Notes: generated by a model from the sequence alone, not told the origin. Numbered from the stretch's first letter, positions 53,177 through 63,600 are shown. The stretch: DNA of 64,000 nt from JAFMJV01 sp034436555 (GCA_034436555.1 DAOTUU010000027.1:16441-80440), one strand, 5' to 3'. Numbers and translations are program-made.

Positions 53177-53183
53177 CGGGTCC

Positions 53184-53660
53184 GTGAGCCCCGACCCTTG
53201 GACCGCGTTCCTCGACTGGCTGACCACCGTCCTCGTCCCCAACTGGAACGAGCTCGTGGCGATGCTCCCGCTGTGGATCATCCTCGGCGTGGTCGGCCCC
53301 ATCATGTCCATCATCGCGCTCCTCTGGGTGTACCACTTCCTGACGCGATCGCACGCCAGCGTGAAGGTCGCCACCCCAGATGTGGTGGCCGCGGAGCGCG
53401 ACGCGAGCGGCGACTTCGTGTTCCCCGCGAACGTGCCCTACAACCCGCGCCTCGGCCTCCTGTATCCCCCGGACCGCATCACGGACGAATCGGACGGCAG
53501 CAACCTGCTGGTCCGCTGCCCGGTCGATGGCACCGTGCGCGAGGCGGCCATCCAGGTCTGCCGCGGCTGCGGCACCCGGTACGTCCTGGGGGCGGCGAGG
53601 ACGCCGCTCCTCGTGCAGCGCACCGGCACACCGCCCGCCGGGGGCGCGGCGGCCGCCTGA
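53184..53660 (+). CDS. membrane protein with C-terminal zinc-ribbon-like motif
   Basis: The 158-residue protein has one or two membrane helices (about 25-55: LPLWIILGVVGPIMSIIALLW), then a soluble part with CPVDGTVREAAIQVCRGCG, three Cys spaced like a zinc ribbon or a small metal/haem site. A Pro/Ala tail ends the protein. It lies 28 nt upstream of the cytochrome c biogenesis gene, so they probably share a transcript; a role in cytochrome maturation is only suggested by position. Confidence 0.7.
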   Translation: MSPDPWTAFLDWLTTVLVPNWNELVAMLPLWIILGVVGPIMSIIALLWVYHFLTRSHASVKVATPDVVAAERDASGDFVFPANVPYNPRLGLLYPPDRITDESDGSNLLVRCPVDGTVREAAIQVCRGCGTRYVLGAARTPLLVQRTGTPPAGGAAAA

Positions 53661-53688
53661 GGCCGCGTCCCCGACACGCGCATCGGCC

Positions 53689-54651
53689 ATGGGTCTCGCG
53701 AAGATCTCGCTCTATCTCGGCACCGTCGGCGGCGTGTCCCTCCTGATCGCCTTCCTGCTCGCGGTCATCCATACCACGCTGCTCGCGTCGGGCCGCCGCC
53801 GGGTCAACGTCGCGCCCTCGCTCGTCCCTGCCGCCGCGGGGGCGTCGGCGTCGGGCACGGTCAGCATCTCCTACGGCCCCTCCGGACGCGCCACGGCCGT
53901 CCATGCGGCGTCCGGGTCTCCGGCGGCCGCCGCCACCACGCCCGGTTCCATCGGCCATGCCTTCACGTGGATCGCCTGGGCGATGCTCGGCCTCTCGCTG
54001 CTGACGCGGGGCATCGTGGTGGGCCGAGGCCCGTGGGGCAACATGTACGAGTTCTCGATGGCCTTCGCCTTCGGCATCCTGACCGGCTACCTGTTCCTCC
54101 AGCGTCGCTACCCCATCAAGGCGCTCGCGTTCCTGCCGCTGGGCGTCGCGCTGTTCCTGGCGGGCTACGCGGCCACTCTCCCCGCCACCATCGAGCCGCT
54201 GGTCCCCGCGCTGGACAACGCGCCGCTGCTCACCATCCACGTCGCGATGGCGATGATCAGCTACGGCATCCTCGCCACGAGCTTCGCAGCCGCCGTGGGG
54301 TACCTCGTCCAGGGGACCCACGACCGGTACGCGTGGCTGCCCGGCCACAAGGTGCTTGACGAGGTGGCCTATCGGGCGGTCATCATCGGCTTCCCCATCT
54401 TCGCCACGATGATCATCCTGGGATCATGGTGGGCCTCGATCGCGTGGGGCCGCTACTGGGGCTGGGATCCCAAGGAGACCTCGGCGCTCGTCACGTGGCT
54501 CATCTACGCGGTGTACCTCCACGCGCGCAACCAGCGCGGCTGGTCGGGCCGGCCCAGCGCGCTGATCCTGGTCATCGGTTTCGGCGCCGTCCTGTTCACG
54601 TACTTCGGGAACCTGTTCTTCAGCGGCCTGCACTCATACAGCGGCCTGTGA
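53689..54651 (+). CDS. ccsB: System II cytochrome c biogenesis protein (CcsA/CcsB type)
   Basis: The 320-residue integral membrane protein has about eight helices and the haem-handling WWD motif, SWWASIAWGRYWGWDPKET, with conserved His residues in TIHVAMAM and GLHSYSG. Together with ResB it exports haem and attaches it to CxxCH apocytochromes on the outer face. An insert of about 50 low-complexity residues (45-95) separates the first and second helices. No resB gene is in the window. Confidence 0.88.
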   Translation: MGLAKISLYLGTVGGVSLLIAFLLAVIHTTLLASGRRRVNVAPSLVPAAAGASASGTVSISYGPSGRATAVHAASGSPAAAATTPGSIGHAFTWIAWAMLGLSLLTRGIVVGRGPWGNMYEFSMAFAFGILTGYLFLQRRYPIKALAFLPLGVALFLAGYAATLPATIEPLVPALDNAPLLTIHVAMAMISYGILATSFAAAVGYLVQGTHDRYAWLPGHKVLDEVAYRAVIIGFPIFATMIILGSWWASIAWGRYWGWDPKETSALVTWLIYAVYLHARNQRGWSGRPSALILVIGFGAVLFTYFGNLFFSGLHSYSGL

Positions 54652-54723
54652 TCCCAGGGCGCGCCACCCCAGGGCGCGCCGCCCGACCGCGCGCCGCCCG
54701 ACGGCCCATCGCATCCGCGTCGA

Positions 54724-56115
54724 TCAGCCGCTCGCCCCTCCGCTGAAGCGCCACGCGCCCAGGTGGAGGCAGGGCACGAGCGTCCCGCCCTCGAAGCCGC
54801 CGGGGATGAGCCATCGCTCGCGCGTCGCGCCGCGCACGTTGCCCGGACGCAGCGCCTCCGCGTAGGACTGCGTGAACCGCAGGTTGCGCACGGGCCGCAC
54901 GATCCGCCCATCCTCGATGTACCAGACGCCATTCCGGGTCAGCCCGGTCACCACGAGCGTGCGGGGGTCCAGCACGCGGGTGTAGAACACGTCGGTCACG
55001 AGGATGCCCCGCTCGACCCCCGCGATCAGCTCCTCGCGGCTCCGGTCGCCCGGCTCCATCACCAGCGCCGACGGGAGCGCCCCCGTGAGCCACGGCGACA
55101 CCGAGGCGTGCCCCGTGCTGACCGCGCCGCCACCGGTCCTGTGCGCCGTGCGCCGCGACTGGAGCACGCCCGTCGTGACCCCTCCACGGACCAGGTCCAC
55201 CACCTGGCGCGGCGTCCCCTCGGCATCGAAGCCGACGCCCGGCAGGCGCGGGTCGGTGATGTCGTCCCGGATCGTGACCGACGCATCCAGCTGCGCCTCG
55301 CCGACCCGGACGAACGACGTTCCATCTGCCACCGCGCGGCCGTTGAAGCCGTACGCCCCCAGGAAGTCCAGCACGTCCGCGACCGCCTGCGGCTCCAGGA
55401 TCACCTCGTACGTGCCCGGCTCCACGTCCGTGGCATCCGCGCTCGAGCGTGCCTTGTCGGCGGCCGTGGCCCCCGCCGCGCCACCATCCACCTCCACCAG
55501 TCGCACGGACGCCACGCGCCCCGCGCCGTCGGAGGTGCCCGTACGGGCCACGCCGTCGAGCGACGCCGACGAGGTCCGTCCGGCGATCGCCTGCCCGGCA
55601 TTGTTGAGGAACGCCACATGGACCGCCTCGGTGGCACAGAAGCCCGCGGTCTCCAGCCCGTCCGCGGCCCGCACGAACGCGGCGACGCGTTCCGCGCGCT
55701 CCGCCGGCGAGGCGTTCGCGGCGGCTTCATCCCAGTGGTCCACCGAGGTCGCGGGCGACGGCGCGGCGAGCCCCGGCCAGTCGGGATCGACCGGCAGCAC
55801 CCTGGCTGAAGCCACCACCTCCGCCACGAGTCGATCGAGAACCTCGTCCCCAAGCGCCCCGTCGATGGACGCGGACGCGACGCGCCCGTCGAGCGCCATC
55901 CGAAGTGACACCGCGGACACAGCGCCATCCATGTTCTGGTGGATGCGGCTGTTGGCGAACCGGGTGAGCGCCGAGACGCCCAGCGTGACGCCGACCTCCA
56001 CCTCGGCGCCCGGCGCGGCACGGCAGGCGAGCGCCAGGATCTGCTCCGCCGTCGCCATCGCCGCCGCGCTGGACGCCGTCCCCGTCACGTCCCGCGCGCC
56101 GCCCCGGCCGCTCAC
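54724..56115 (-). CDS. pmbA: TldE/PmbA metalloprotease subunit
   Basis: The 463-residue protein is the non-zinc partner of the TldD/TldE protease: it lacks the HExxxH motif, and has the late domain with RELDxx-type GYGFNGRAVADGTSF, DDITDPRLPGVGFDAEGTP, RTAHRTGGG and the C-terminal VLDPRTLVVTGL. TldD/E complexes degrade unfolded peptides and cut microcin-like or modified leader peptides. The GTG at 56115 overlaps the tldD stop (GTGA), so the pair is translated together. Confidence 0.88.
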   Translation of the reverse strand: MSGRGGARDVTGTASSAAAMATAEQILALACRAAPGAEVEVGVTLGVSALTRFANSRIHQNMDGAVSAVSLRMALDGRVASASIDGALGDEVLDRLVAEVVASARVLPVDPDWPGLAAPSPATSVDHWDEAAANASPAERAERVAAFVRAADGLETAGFCATEAVHVAFLNNAGQAIAGRTSSASLDGVARTGTSDGAGRVASVRLVEVDGGAAGATAADKARSSADATDVEPGTYEVILEPQAVADVLDFLGAYGFNGRAVADGTSFVRVGEAQLDASVTIRDDITDPRLPGVGFDAEGTPRQVVDLVRGGVTTGVLQSRRTAHRTGGGAVSTGHASVSPWLTGALPSALVMEPGDRSREELIAGVERGILVTDVFYTRVLDPRTLVVTGLTRNGVWYIEDGRIVRPVRNLRFTQSYAEALRPGNVRGATRERWLIPGGFEGGTLVPCLHLGAWRFSGGASG

Positions 56116-57551
56116 CCGCGGACCCCCACGCGGACGCCCCGGAATCGCGCCGGCACCGCCGGATGCCCGGTGTGGCCGATCTGCACCGGCTGGCCCTTGC
56201 CGCAGTTGGGGGTGCCCCAGAACGTCCACTCGTCGCGGCCGCCGAGCATGTCCATCGACCCCCAGAACCGCGGGCTGATGCCGGTGTACGTGGGATTGCG
56301 CAGCAGCCGGCCGCGCCTGCCGCCCTTGATCTCCCAGCCGATCTCGCAGCCGAACTGGAAGTTGAGCCGCCTGTCATCGATGGACCAGGATCGGTTCGTG
56401 TCCATCAGGATGCCGTCGTCGGTGGCCGCGATCATCGCGTCCAGCGAGTCGGTGCCCGGCAGCAGCCCGATGTTCGTCATGCGCACCATGGGCAGCCGGT
56501 CGTATGCCGCGGCGCGCACCGCGCCCCCGGAGATCAGGCCCGCGACCGCCGCCGAGTCGCGCCCCGACAGGACCCCCACCCACGTCCCGTTCCGCACGAT
56601 GTCCACCGGACGCGCCGGCGTCCCCTCGTCGTCGTAGCCGAAGCTGCCCAGCGCGCCAGGGAGCGTCGCGTCGGCGGTGATCGTCATCAGGTCGGACCCG
56701 AACCGAAGCGAGCCCAGCTGCGCCAGATCCAGCCAGGAGGTCCCGGCGAACGAGGCCTCCCAGCCCAGGATGCGGTCGAGCTCGGTGGCGTGGCCCACCG
56801 ACTCGTGGATCTGGAGCGCCATCTGCTCCGAGCCCAGGATGAGGTCGGTCGCGTCGAGCGAGGGACAGGCGTCCGCGCTCAGCAGCGCCCGTGCCTCCGC
56901 GGCGATGCGTGGTGCGTTCCCCGGCAGGTCCAGCTCTCGGACCAGCTCCCAGCCACGCGTTCCGTACTGGCCTCGGATCCCGGGATAGGAACGGCGCTGC
57001 GTCTCGTGCTCCCCCACCGCCGTCGCGCTCATCGCCGCGCCGCACTCGGTGATGACCTGCTCGATGAGCGAGCCCTCGGACGACGCGAACACCTTGTGCG
57101 TCCACCACGCCCGCGAGGACGCCTCCGCGATGTCGGCCCCGCCGTCCTTCATGGCGCGCGTGACGCCCTCCAGCAGGTCGCCCTTCTCCGCGAGCGACAC
57201 CGCGAACGGATCGTCGACCACGACCGACTCCCAGCGCGCCCGGACCGCGGGCTGCCGCGCCAGGCGGAGCGGTGGCCCGCCGACCATCGCGGACGCGCGG
57301 GCCACCGCAGCGGCGCGCGTCCCGGCGGCACGCGCGGCGGCCGGCGACAGGTCGGGCGCGGACACGAAGCCCCACGACGAGCCGATGAGCGCCCGGACCC
57401 CGACACCGGCGCTCGATGTCCGGTCGCAGCGCTCAAGAGCGCCGTCGCGCGCCGTCATCGTCTCCGAGCGGGCGGTCAGCGCGCGCGCGTCCGCGTACGT
57501 GGCGCCGGCCGCGAGCGCAGCCTCCACGGCCGCGAGGGCGAGGTCATCCAT
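56112..57551 (-). CDS. tldD: TldD metalloprotease subunit
   Basis: The 479-residue protein carries the zinc motif HESVGH in QIHESVGHATELDR, the downstream GSFGYDDEGTPA loop, and the NCGKGQP end that holds the conserved Cys. It pairs with PmbA to form the active heterodimer. TACCGT (57565-57560) lies 8 nt before the ATG at 57551, another leaderless-like layout. No ribosomally made peptide gene is visible beside it. Confidence 0.9.
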   Translation of the reverse strand: MDDLALAAVEAALAAGATYADARALTARSETMTARDGALERCDRTSSAGVGVRALIGSSWGFVSAPDLSPAAARAAGTRAAAVARASAMVGGPPLRLARQPAVRARWESVVVDDPFAVSLAEKGDLLEGVTRAMKDGGADIAEASSRAWWTHKVFASSEGSLIEQVITECGAAMSATAVGEHETQRRSYPGIRGQYGTRGWELVRELDLPGNAPRIAAEARALLSADACPSLDATDLILGSEQMALQIHESVGHATELDRILGWEASFAGTSWLDLAQLGSLRFGSDLMTITADATLPGALGSFGYDDEGTPARPVDIVRNGTWVGVLSGRDSAAVAGLISGGAVRAAAYDRLPMVRMTNIGLLPGTDSLDAMIAATDDGILMDTNRSWSIDDRRLNFQFGCEIGWEIKGGRRGRLLRNPTYTGISPRFWGSMDMLGGRDEWTFWGTPNCGKGQPVQIGHTGHPAVPARFRGVRVGVRG

Positions 57552-57559
57552 GGCGGTCC

Positions 57560-57565
57560 ACGGTA
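57560..57565 (-). promoter_or_regulatory. -10-like box before tldD
   Basis: TACCGT on the minus strand ends 8 nt before the ATG at 57551; no Shine-Dalgarno. Confidence 0.35.
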
Positions 57566-57618
57566 CACGACCGCGGACGCCCCGGGACCGTCAGTCCGGG
57601 GTCGGCAGGCCGGGGTCG

Positions 57619-60084
57619 TCAGTCCAGGACCGCGAGCCGCCCGGTCACGCTCACCTCGCCCCCACCCGAGCGATGGTAGGTCACGGTCACGCCCGGCAGT
57701 CCGGACTCGATCTCCAGGCTCAGCGCGCCGTCGCCGTCCTCGATCGCGCCGGTGCCGGTCAGCGGCACGCCTGCGGTCATCTGGCACTCGCGCAGGCGCA
57801 GGTCCGTGCGCCCGACGCCAGGCCGGAAGGCGATCGTCCCGCCGTGCGGACAGCCGATGCGCAGCGCCGCCCGGCCATCCCAGGCGAGGCGGTCCGAAGA
57901 CGCGCTGATCTCGCGATCAGCGGACGAGAGCGCGGCGCGGGTCCCTCCCGTCCGTGCCTTGTCGGGGATGCCCAGCGGCACGAAGGGCGCGCTCGTCGGA
58001 CGGGTGCAGGAGGCCTGCGCGCGCGGTGGCCGCCCGAACGAGAGGTAGCCGGCGATCGATCGGTCCGGGCAGCGGCTCCCGCGCCCCCAGGTCCCATGCG
58101 AGCCGCCGGTGGTCACGATCGTGGATGCGCGAGTCGGATCGAGCCGCTCCACGATGCGCTCGCCGTTCGTCCACGGGGCGACCGGATCGAGGGTGGCACC
58201 CATCACGATCGACGGGAAGGGTGGCGCCTCGATGGCGGCGAGGGTCGCGTCCGGGCCTGGCTGGACGGGCCACGTCGCACAGGGCAGGTCCGTGGCCCAC
58301 ACGCCGCCCGTGCGGAATGCCGCGATGCCCCTCTCACGACCGATGCGCAGCCACTCCGCAGCGGGATCGCCACCTCCCGACACCAGCGCGCGATCGGCGC
58401 ACGCGATCGCCGTGCGGGCGGCCTCGGAGGTGTCCGGCGCCCCACGCTCCAGGAGTGCGAGCATGCGCGCAAGGTGCCACCAGCGACCCTGAGAGGCGGC
58501 CGCGATCGCCCGCTGGAACAGCATCCGGTCCAACTCGGTCGCCATGGATCCCGCGGCGATCAGGCCCAGGTCCGACAGCGTGACGACGACCTCGCGAGCC
58601 GCGCCGTCGGCGCCGGGCACATCCACGGTCACCGGACCATCGGCCAGGCGCAGGGCGAGCGCGTCGAACGCGGCGCCCGCATCTCCGCCGACGGCGCGCG
58701 CGCAGGCGGGCGTGGCGGTGCATTCGGCGAGAACCGCCCCGAGCACGTCCTCGTGGGCGCGCGCGGACTCGACCCAGCCGTCCTCGGCGCGCGTGGCGGG
58801 GTCCCGCGGGGCATCCAGGATGAGACCGGCCACGGCGGCAGGGTGCGCGGCCGCGTACTGCTGGAGCAGCGTCGCCCCGTCGGACGCGCCGAACAGCATC
58901 AGCTGCGGTGCGTCGAGGTAGAGTCGGAGCGACTCCAGGTCCTCGGCGGCATGGCGCGTCCCCAGGAAGCGCAGCCGGTCTGGGGACCCGCCGATCTCCG
59001 CGACGCAGTCGCGCGAGAATGCCGCGGCGGCCGCCATCAGGCCCGCGTCGGTCCCGGTCGGTGCGGCCACACCAGCGCCCGCAGGGGTCCGGTCAGCGGC
59101 GCGCCAGGTTGCGCTGGCCCGCGGGCAGTCGATGCCGCCGGAGTGGCCGGTGCCGCGCCGATCGGGCACCACGACATCCCAGCGGGCCCGGACGGCATCG
59201 CCCAGCCCACGCGCCAGCCTGTCGGCGCTCGCGATGCCCGCCTGGCCTTCGCGCGCGTGATCCAGCACCAGCACCCCGCGGGTCTCCCCGGGGGCCGTGT
59301 GGCGACGGATGGCGAACACGACCTGTGTCGTCTCCGTGCCGACCGAGAAGCGATCGAGCGGCACGGTCAGCGTGATGCACGCGAAGTCGCGCGCGCCGGG
59401 ATCGGGGCAGGGCGCCTCGGCCGCGGCGAGCGCCTGTGGACCCGGGCTGGCACGTCCGTCGGGTGAGGGCGTCGGCGGCGGCGGGCTGCTCGGGCCGGGG
59501 GTCGTCCGGGTGGTGGGCGCCGGTGTGGGCGCGGCTTCCGACGGACCGGGCGTCGGCGCGTGAGGCGAGGGCCCGTCCGGCGGCGACTCCGAGGGAGCAG
59601 GCGTCACCCGTGCCGCGGGCGAGGGCGAGGGCGAGGGCGGCGGAGGCATCGGGCTGGGCGTCGGCGTCGATCCGGGGGTCGGCGTCGGCCCGGCGGTCGC
59701 ACTGGGCTCGGGGGTCGGCGGAGGCGTCGGGCTGGGTCTGCGGGTCGGCGCGGGCGTCGGCGCGGACGCCTGCGTCGGCTCAGGCGTCGGCTCGGGGGTC
59801 GGCGTCGGCTCGGGCGCCTGCGTCGGCTCAGGCGCCTGCGTCGGCTCAGGCGTCGGCTCGGGCGCCTGCGTCGGCTCAGGCGTCGGCTCGGGCGCCTGCG
59901 TCGGCTCGGGGGTCGGCGTCGGCTCGGGCGTCGGAGTCGGAGGACGGCCGGTGTGCCGAGGTGTCGGCCTGGGTGCCTCTGCGGCACCCGTTCGGACCGT
60001 CGCAGCCGGATCTGGCCCTGCGCCGCACGCGCCCGCGAGCATGGCGAACAGCAGGAGGGCGGCAGCGAACAGGAGCCGACGCAT
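57619..60084 (-). CDS. lipoprotein alpha/beta hydrolase with Pro-Thr repeat linker
   Basis: The 821-residue protein starts with a lipoprotein signal (MLAGACGAG, Cys20), then about 170 residues of PTPEPTPEPTQAPEP repeats that would form an extended stalk on the cell surface. The hydrolase domain (about 235-740) resembles tripeptidyl/proline-type secreted hydrolases: VVVPDRRGTGHSG, the nucleophile Ser in LFGASDGATLLQQ, Asp in GATLDPVAPW, and His in TTGGSHGTWG. A strand-rich tail of about 80 residues follows. It probably cleaves short peptides or esters outside the cell. Confidence 0.85.
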   Translation of the reverse strand: MRRLLFAAALLLFAMLAGACGAGPDPAATVRTGAAEAPRPTPRHTGRPPTPTPEPTPTPEPTQAPEPTPEPTQAPEPTPEPTQAPEPTQAPEPTPTPEPTPEPTQASAPTPAPTRRPSPTPPPTPEPSATAGPTPTPGSTPTPSPMPPPPSPSPSPAARVTPAPSESPPDGPSPHAPTPGPSEAAPTPAPTTRTTPGPSSPPPPTPSPDGRASPGPQALAAAEAPCPDPGARDFACITLTVPLDRFSVGTETTQVVFAIRRHTAPGETRGVLVLDHAREGQAGIASADRLARGLGDAVRARWDVVVPDRRGTGHSGGIDCPRASATWRAADRTPAGAGVAAPTGTDAGLMAAAAAFSRDCVAEIGGSPDRLRFLGTRHAAEDLESLRLYLDAPQLMLFGASDGATLLQQYAAAHPAAVAGLILDAPRDPATRAEDGWVESARAHEDVLGAVLAECTATPACARAVGGDAGAAFDALALRLADGPVTVDVPGADGAAREVVVTLSDLGLIAAGSMATELDRMLFQRAIAAASQGRWWHLARMLALLERGAPDTSEAARTAIACADRALVSGGGDPAAEWLRIGRERGIAAFRTGGVWATDLPCATWPVQPGPDATLAAIEAPPFPSIVMGATLDPVAPWTNGERIVERLDPTRASTIVTTGGSHGTWGRGSRCPDRSIAGYLSFGRPPRAQASCTRPTSAPFVPLGIPDKARTGGTRAALSSADREISASSDRLAWDGRAALRIGCPHGGTIAFRPGVGRTDLRLRECQMTAGVPLTGTGAIEDGDGALSLEIESGLPGVTVTYHRSGGGEVSVTGRLAVLD

Positions 60085-60291
60085 GGGAGGGACATCCTAC
60101 GGGCAGCCGTCCTCGCCCGCCTCGCGGGGCGAGCCGCCAGGCGCGAGTCGCGCGGCTCGAGCCAGGCTGGCGACCCGCCCGCGTCCGAGATCGAACGGAT
60201 GTTCTATCATCCGTCCCCACAGCGTGTCCCCACTCCATCCCCAGCATGTCCACCGAGCAGCGGGCGCACGTGGGCCGTGATGCGCAGCACA

Positions 60292-60307
60292 CCACCAGAT
60301 GTTGTGG
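60292..60307. promoter_or_regulatory. NrdR-like box 1
   Basis: CCACCAGATGTTGTGG matches the NrdR consensus ACACWATATATWGTGT at 11 of 16 positions by my count. It lies 33 nt before box 2, about three helical turns. Confidence 0.6.
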
Positions 60308-60324
60308 GGTGGCTGGAATACGAG

Positions 60325-60340
60325 ACGCTACATCTTGTGT
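60325..60340. promoter_or_regulatory. NrdR-like box 2
   Basis: ACGCTACATCTTGTGT matches the consensus at 13 of 16 positions. It ends 8 nt before the -35 element of the promoter. Confidence 0.65.
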
Positions 60341-60348
60341 CTCACCCC

Positions 60349-60377
60349 TTGACACCGACGCGTGCCGCACCCACAAT
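60349..60377 (+). promoter_or_regulatory. nrdJ promoter (sigma70 type)
   Basis: TTGACA, a 17-nt spacer and CACAAT lie just downstream of two NrdR-like boxes. The transcript would have a leader of about 265 nt before nrdJ. I saw no B12-box, so no cobalamin riboswitch is evident. The rest of the 564-nt spacer 60085-60648 shows no gene. Confidence 0.65.
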
Positions 60378-60648
60378 ACCCCTCCCGGACCGAGCGCCGG
60401 GGTGGAGTCAGGACCATCCCTGCCCCTCCCGACGCGTCGTCACACACCGGTCCGGGAACGGCGGCGGAACCGCGCCGTCGGGTCGGCTTCGGCTGACCCG
60501 CGGCGACCATGCGGCAGGTCGGCGTACCGTCGATCGCGACCCGTCGGGCGCACCGAGGGACGCGGCTGGCGGACATCATCGAGACACGATCGGGGCCGGA
60601 GCGACGCATCGGATCGCGCCGCGTCGGAATGGGAGGAAGAGGAGCACC

Positions 60649-63600
60649 ATGAGCCACGGCATCGCCAGCGGATCCGATCTCGGGGACGTGGAGGCCACCG
60701 CGCGCGCGGCGGCGATCGCCGGGCGCCTGCAGTCCCCGGTGGTGGACGACCAGCACCGGTTCACCGGTCGCGGCGTGCGCGGCCTCAGCTTCGAGCGTCG
60801 CTGGACCACGCCCGGTGTCCACCCGTATGACGAGATCGCCTGGGAGCTCCGCACCGCGAACATCTCCAACGAGTCGGGCAAGACCGTCTTCGAACAGACG
60901 GACATCGAGGTGCCCACGTTCTGGAGCCAGCTGGCCACGAACGTGGTGGTCAGCAAGTACTTCCGCGGCCACATCGGCACGCCCGGTCGAGAGCGGTCGG
61001 TCAAGCAGCTCATCGACCGCGTGGTCAACACCATCGCCGGATGGGCTCACACCCAGCGCTATTTCGCCACGGACGCGGATCTCCAGACGTTCAAGGCGGA
61101 GCTGACCCATCTCCTGGTCCACCAGAAGATGGCCTTCAACTCGCCTGTCTGGTTCAACGTGGGCGTGGAGGAGCGGCCGCAGTGCTCGGCGTGCTTCATC
61201 AACTCCGTCCAGGACACGATGTCCTCGATCATGGACCTCGCCAAGACGGAGGCCATGCTGTTCAAGTACGGCTCGGGCGCGGGCGTGAATCTGTCGCCCA
61301 TCCGGGGCAGCAGGGAGAAGATGTCGGGCGGCGGCATCGCCAGCGGCCCGGTCAGCTTCATGAAGGGATTCGACGCGTTCGCGGGGGTCGTCAAGAGCGG
61401 CGGCAAGACCCGGCGCGCGGCAAAGATGGTCATCCTGAACGCGGACCACCCGGACGTCGGCGATTTCATCGACTCGAAGGCGAACGAGGAGAAGAAGGCC
61501 TGGGCGCTCATCGAGATGGGCTACGACGGCTCGTTCACGGGCGAGGCGTACGGCTCGATCTTCTTCCAGAACGCCAACCACTCGGTGCGCGTGACGGACG
61601 ACTTCATGCGCGCCGTGGAGTCGGGCGGAGACTGGACCACGCACGAGGTGACCACCGGCGACGCGGTGGACACGCTCAAGGCTCGCTCGGTCTTCCGCAG
61701 GATGGCGGACGCGGCGTGGATCTGCGGCGACCCGGGCATCCAGTATGACACCACCATCAACGACTGGAACCCCGTGTCCAACTCGGCACGGCAGTACGCG
61801 ACCAATCCCTGCTCCGAGTTCAGCTTCATCAATGATACGAGCTGCAACCTGGCGTCCCTGAACCTGATGAAATTCGTCGATGACGCCGGTGACTTCGACA
61901 TCGACGCGTTCCGGTTCGCCTGCCGGATCACCATCACCGCACAGGAGATGATGGTCGACAACGCGAGCTACCCGACGCCCCAGATCGAGGAGAACTCCCA
62001 CCGCTTCCGGCCGCTTGGCCTGGGATACGCGAACCTTGGTGCCCTGCTCATGAGTCGAGGTCTTGCCTACGACTCTCCCGAGGGCCAGGCGTACGCGGCG
62101 GCGATCACGGCGATCATGACGGGCGAGGCGTATCGGCAGTCGTCGCTGGTCGCACGCGATCACGGCGGTCCGTTCGTCGACTACGCGAAGAACGAGCAGC
62201 CATTCCTCGGCATCATCGCCAAGCACCGCGATGCCGCGCACCGGCTGAGTGACGCCCACGCGCCGGCGGCCATGACGGAGGCCGCCCGGAGGGTGTGGGA
62301 CGAGACGCTCGATCTCGGCACCCAGCACGGCTACCGCAACGCGCAGGTGAGCGTGCTCGCGCCCACGGGCTGCCTGGTCGGCGGCAGCATGGTCCTCACC
62401 GACCGAGGGCTGGTGCGGCTGCGCAGCCTGGGCGACGCCGACGGCGACAAGTGGCAGTCGCTGGCGCTCAAGGTGGCCACAGATGATGGTCCGAGAGACG
62501 CCACGAGGTTCTACGTCAACGGCGCAGAGCCGGTCGTGGATGTGCGCACGAGCCGTGGCTACCGCATCAGCGGCACCACGATGCACCGCATCAAGGTCGT
62601 GGACGCCAACGGCGACTGGCGGTGGCGCCGCTTCAGTGATGTGCGCGTCGGTGATCGCGTACCGCTGATGCTGGGTGGCATGACCGGCGAGCCGCGCGAG
62701 GTCTCGCTGCCGCCGCTGCCGGAGGCGTACTGGACCTCGGACCACCGCTCCTTCGTGCCGCGCTACATGACCGCGGATCTCGCGGAGGTCGTCGGCTACT
62801 TCATGGGCGACGGCTCGCTCCATGCCAAGGGGCTGCGCTTCTGCGTGGACAGCCAGGACACCGACGTCGTCGACCGGCTGGTCGAGCTGGGTCGCCGGCT
62901 GTTCGGGCTGGATGCCGCCGTCAGCCAGCGGACCGGGTACACGGAGGTCGCGTACCAATCCGTGCGCCTGACCCTGTGGTGGGAGGCGTGCGGCTTCGCC
63001 AAGCACCCGCCCACGACGGAGCATCGGGGCAAGGGCTACCAGGCCCACATCCCGGACTCGGTCCTGTACAGCAACGATCCCGCGATCTACGGTGCCTTCG
63101 TCCGCGGCCTGTTCGAGGCGGACGGCAACACCGACCACGGCTACGCCTCGTTCTCCACCGCGAGCGAGCGGTTCGCGGATGAGATCCAGACGCTGCTGCT
63201 GGCCCTGGGCTTCGTAACGTCCCGCAAGGTGGACGTGCCCACGCCCGGTCACCGCGGCCGGAACCCCATTCATGTCGTGCGACTGCTCAACCTGAGCATC
63301 GGCGGTCGGTTCATCAGCGAGATCGGCTTCATCTCCGAGCGCAAGCGCACGTCGATCCAGATGGCGGATCACCGTCAGGCCGCCCGCCACGACCACGTCC
63401 CGGTCAGTCGGGCCACGGTCGACCGCCTGGCGCCCGCGAACGACAACCTGCGCACGACGATGCTCCTGGCCCTCGCCCGCACGGGCATGGTCAGCCGGCG
63501 CTCCGCCACCGCGCTCCTGGATCGGACGGCGGATGCCGAACTCGCCCAGACGCTCGGCTACTTCTACGATGAGGTCGCCAGCGCGGAACTGGGCGCAGAG

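Larger units (their letters stand above)
52624..53183. other. repeat-rich spacer
   Basis: The 560-nt spacer between the divergent HTH-nuclease and membrane protein genes has no convincing frame. It holds G-rich words and the 16-nt array below, and near its right end the -10 box TATCAT (53171-53176). Confidence 0.55.

Noticed and set aside
60385..60648. Cobalamin riboswitch in the nrdJ leader
   Set aside because: I could not find a B12-box or the expected paired arms; a B12-dependent enzyme would not usually be repressed by B12.
60328..63396. 1,022-codon minus-strand frame opposite nrdJ
   Set aside because: It is antisense to a clearly conserved reductase and intein; its translation is His/Arg/Asp-rich with no domain, as expected for the shadow of a GC-rich gene.
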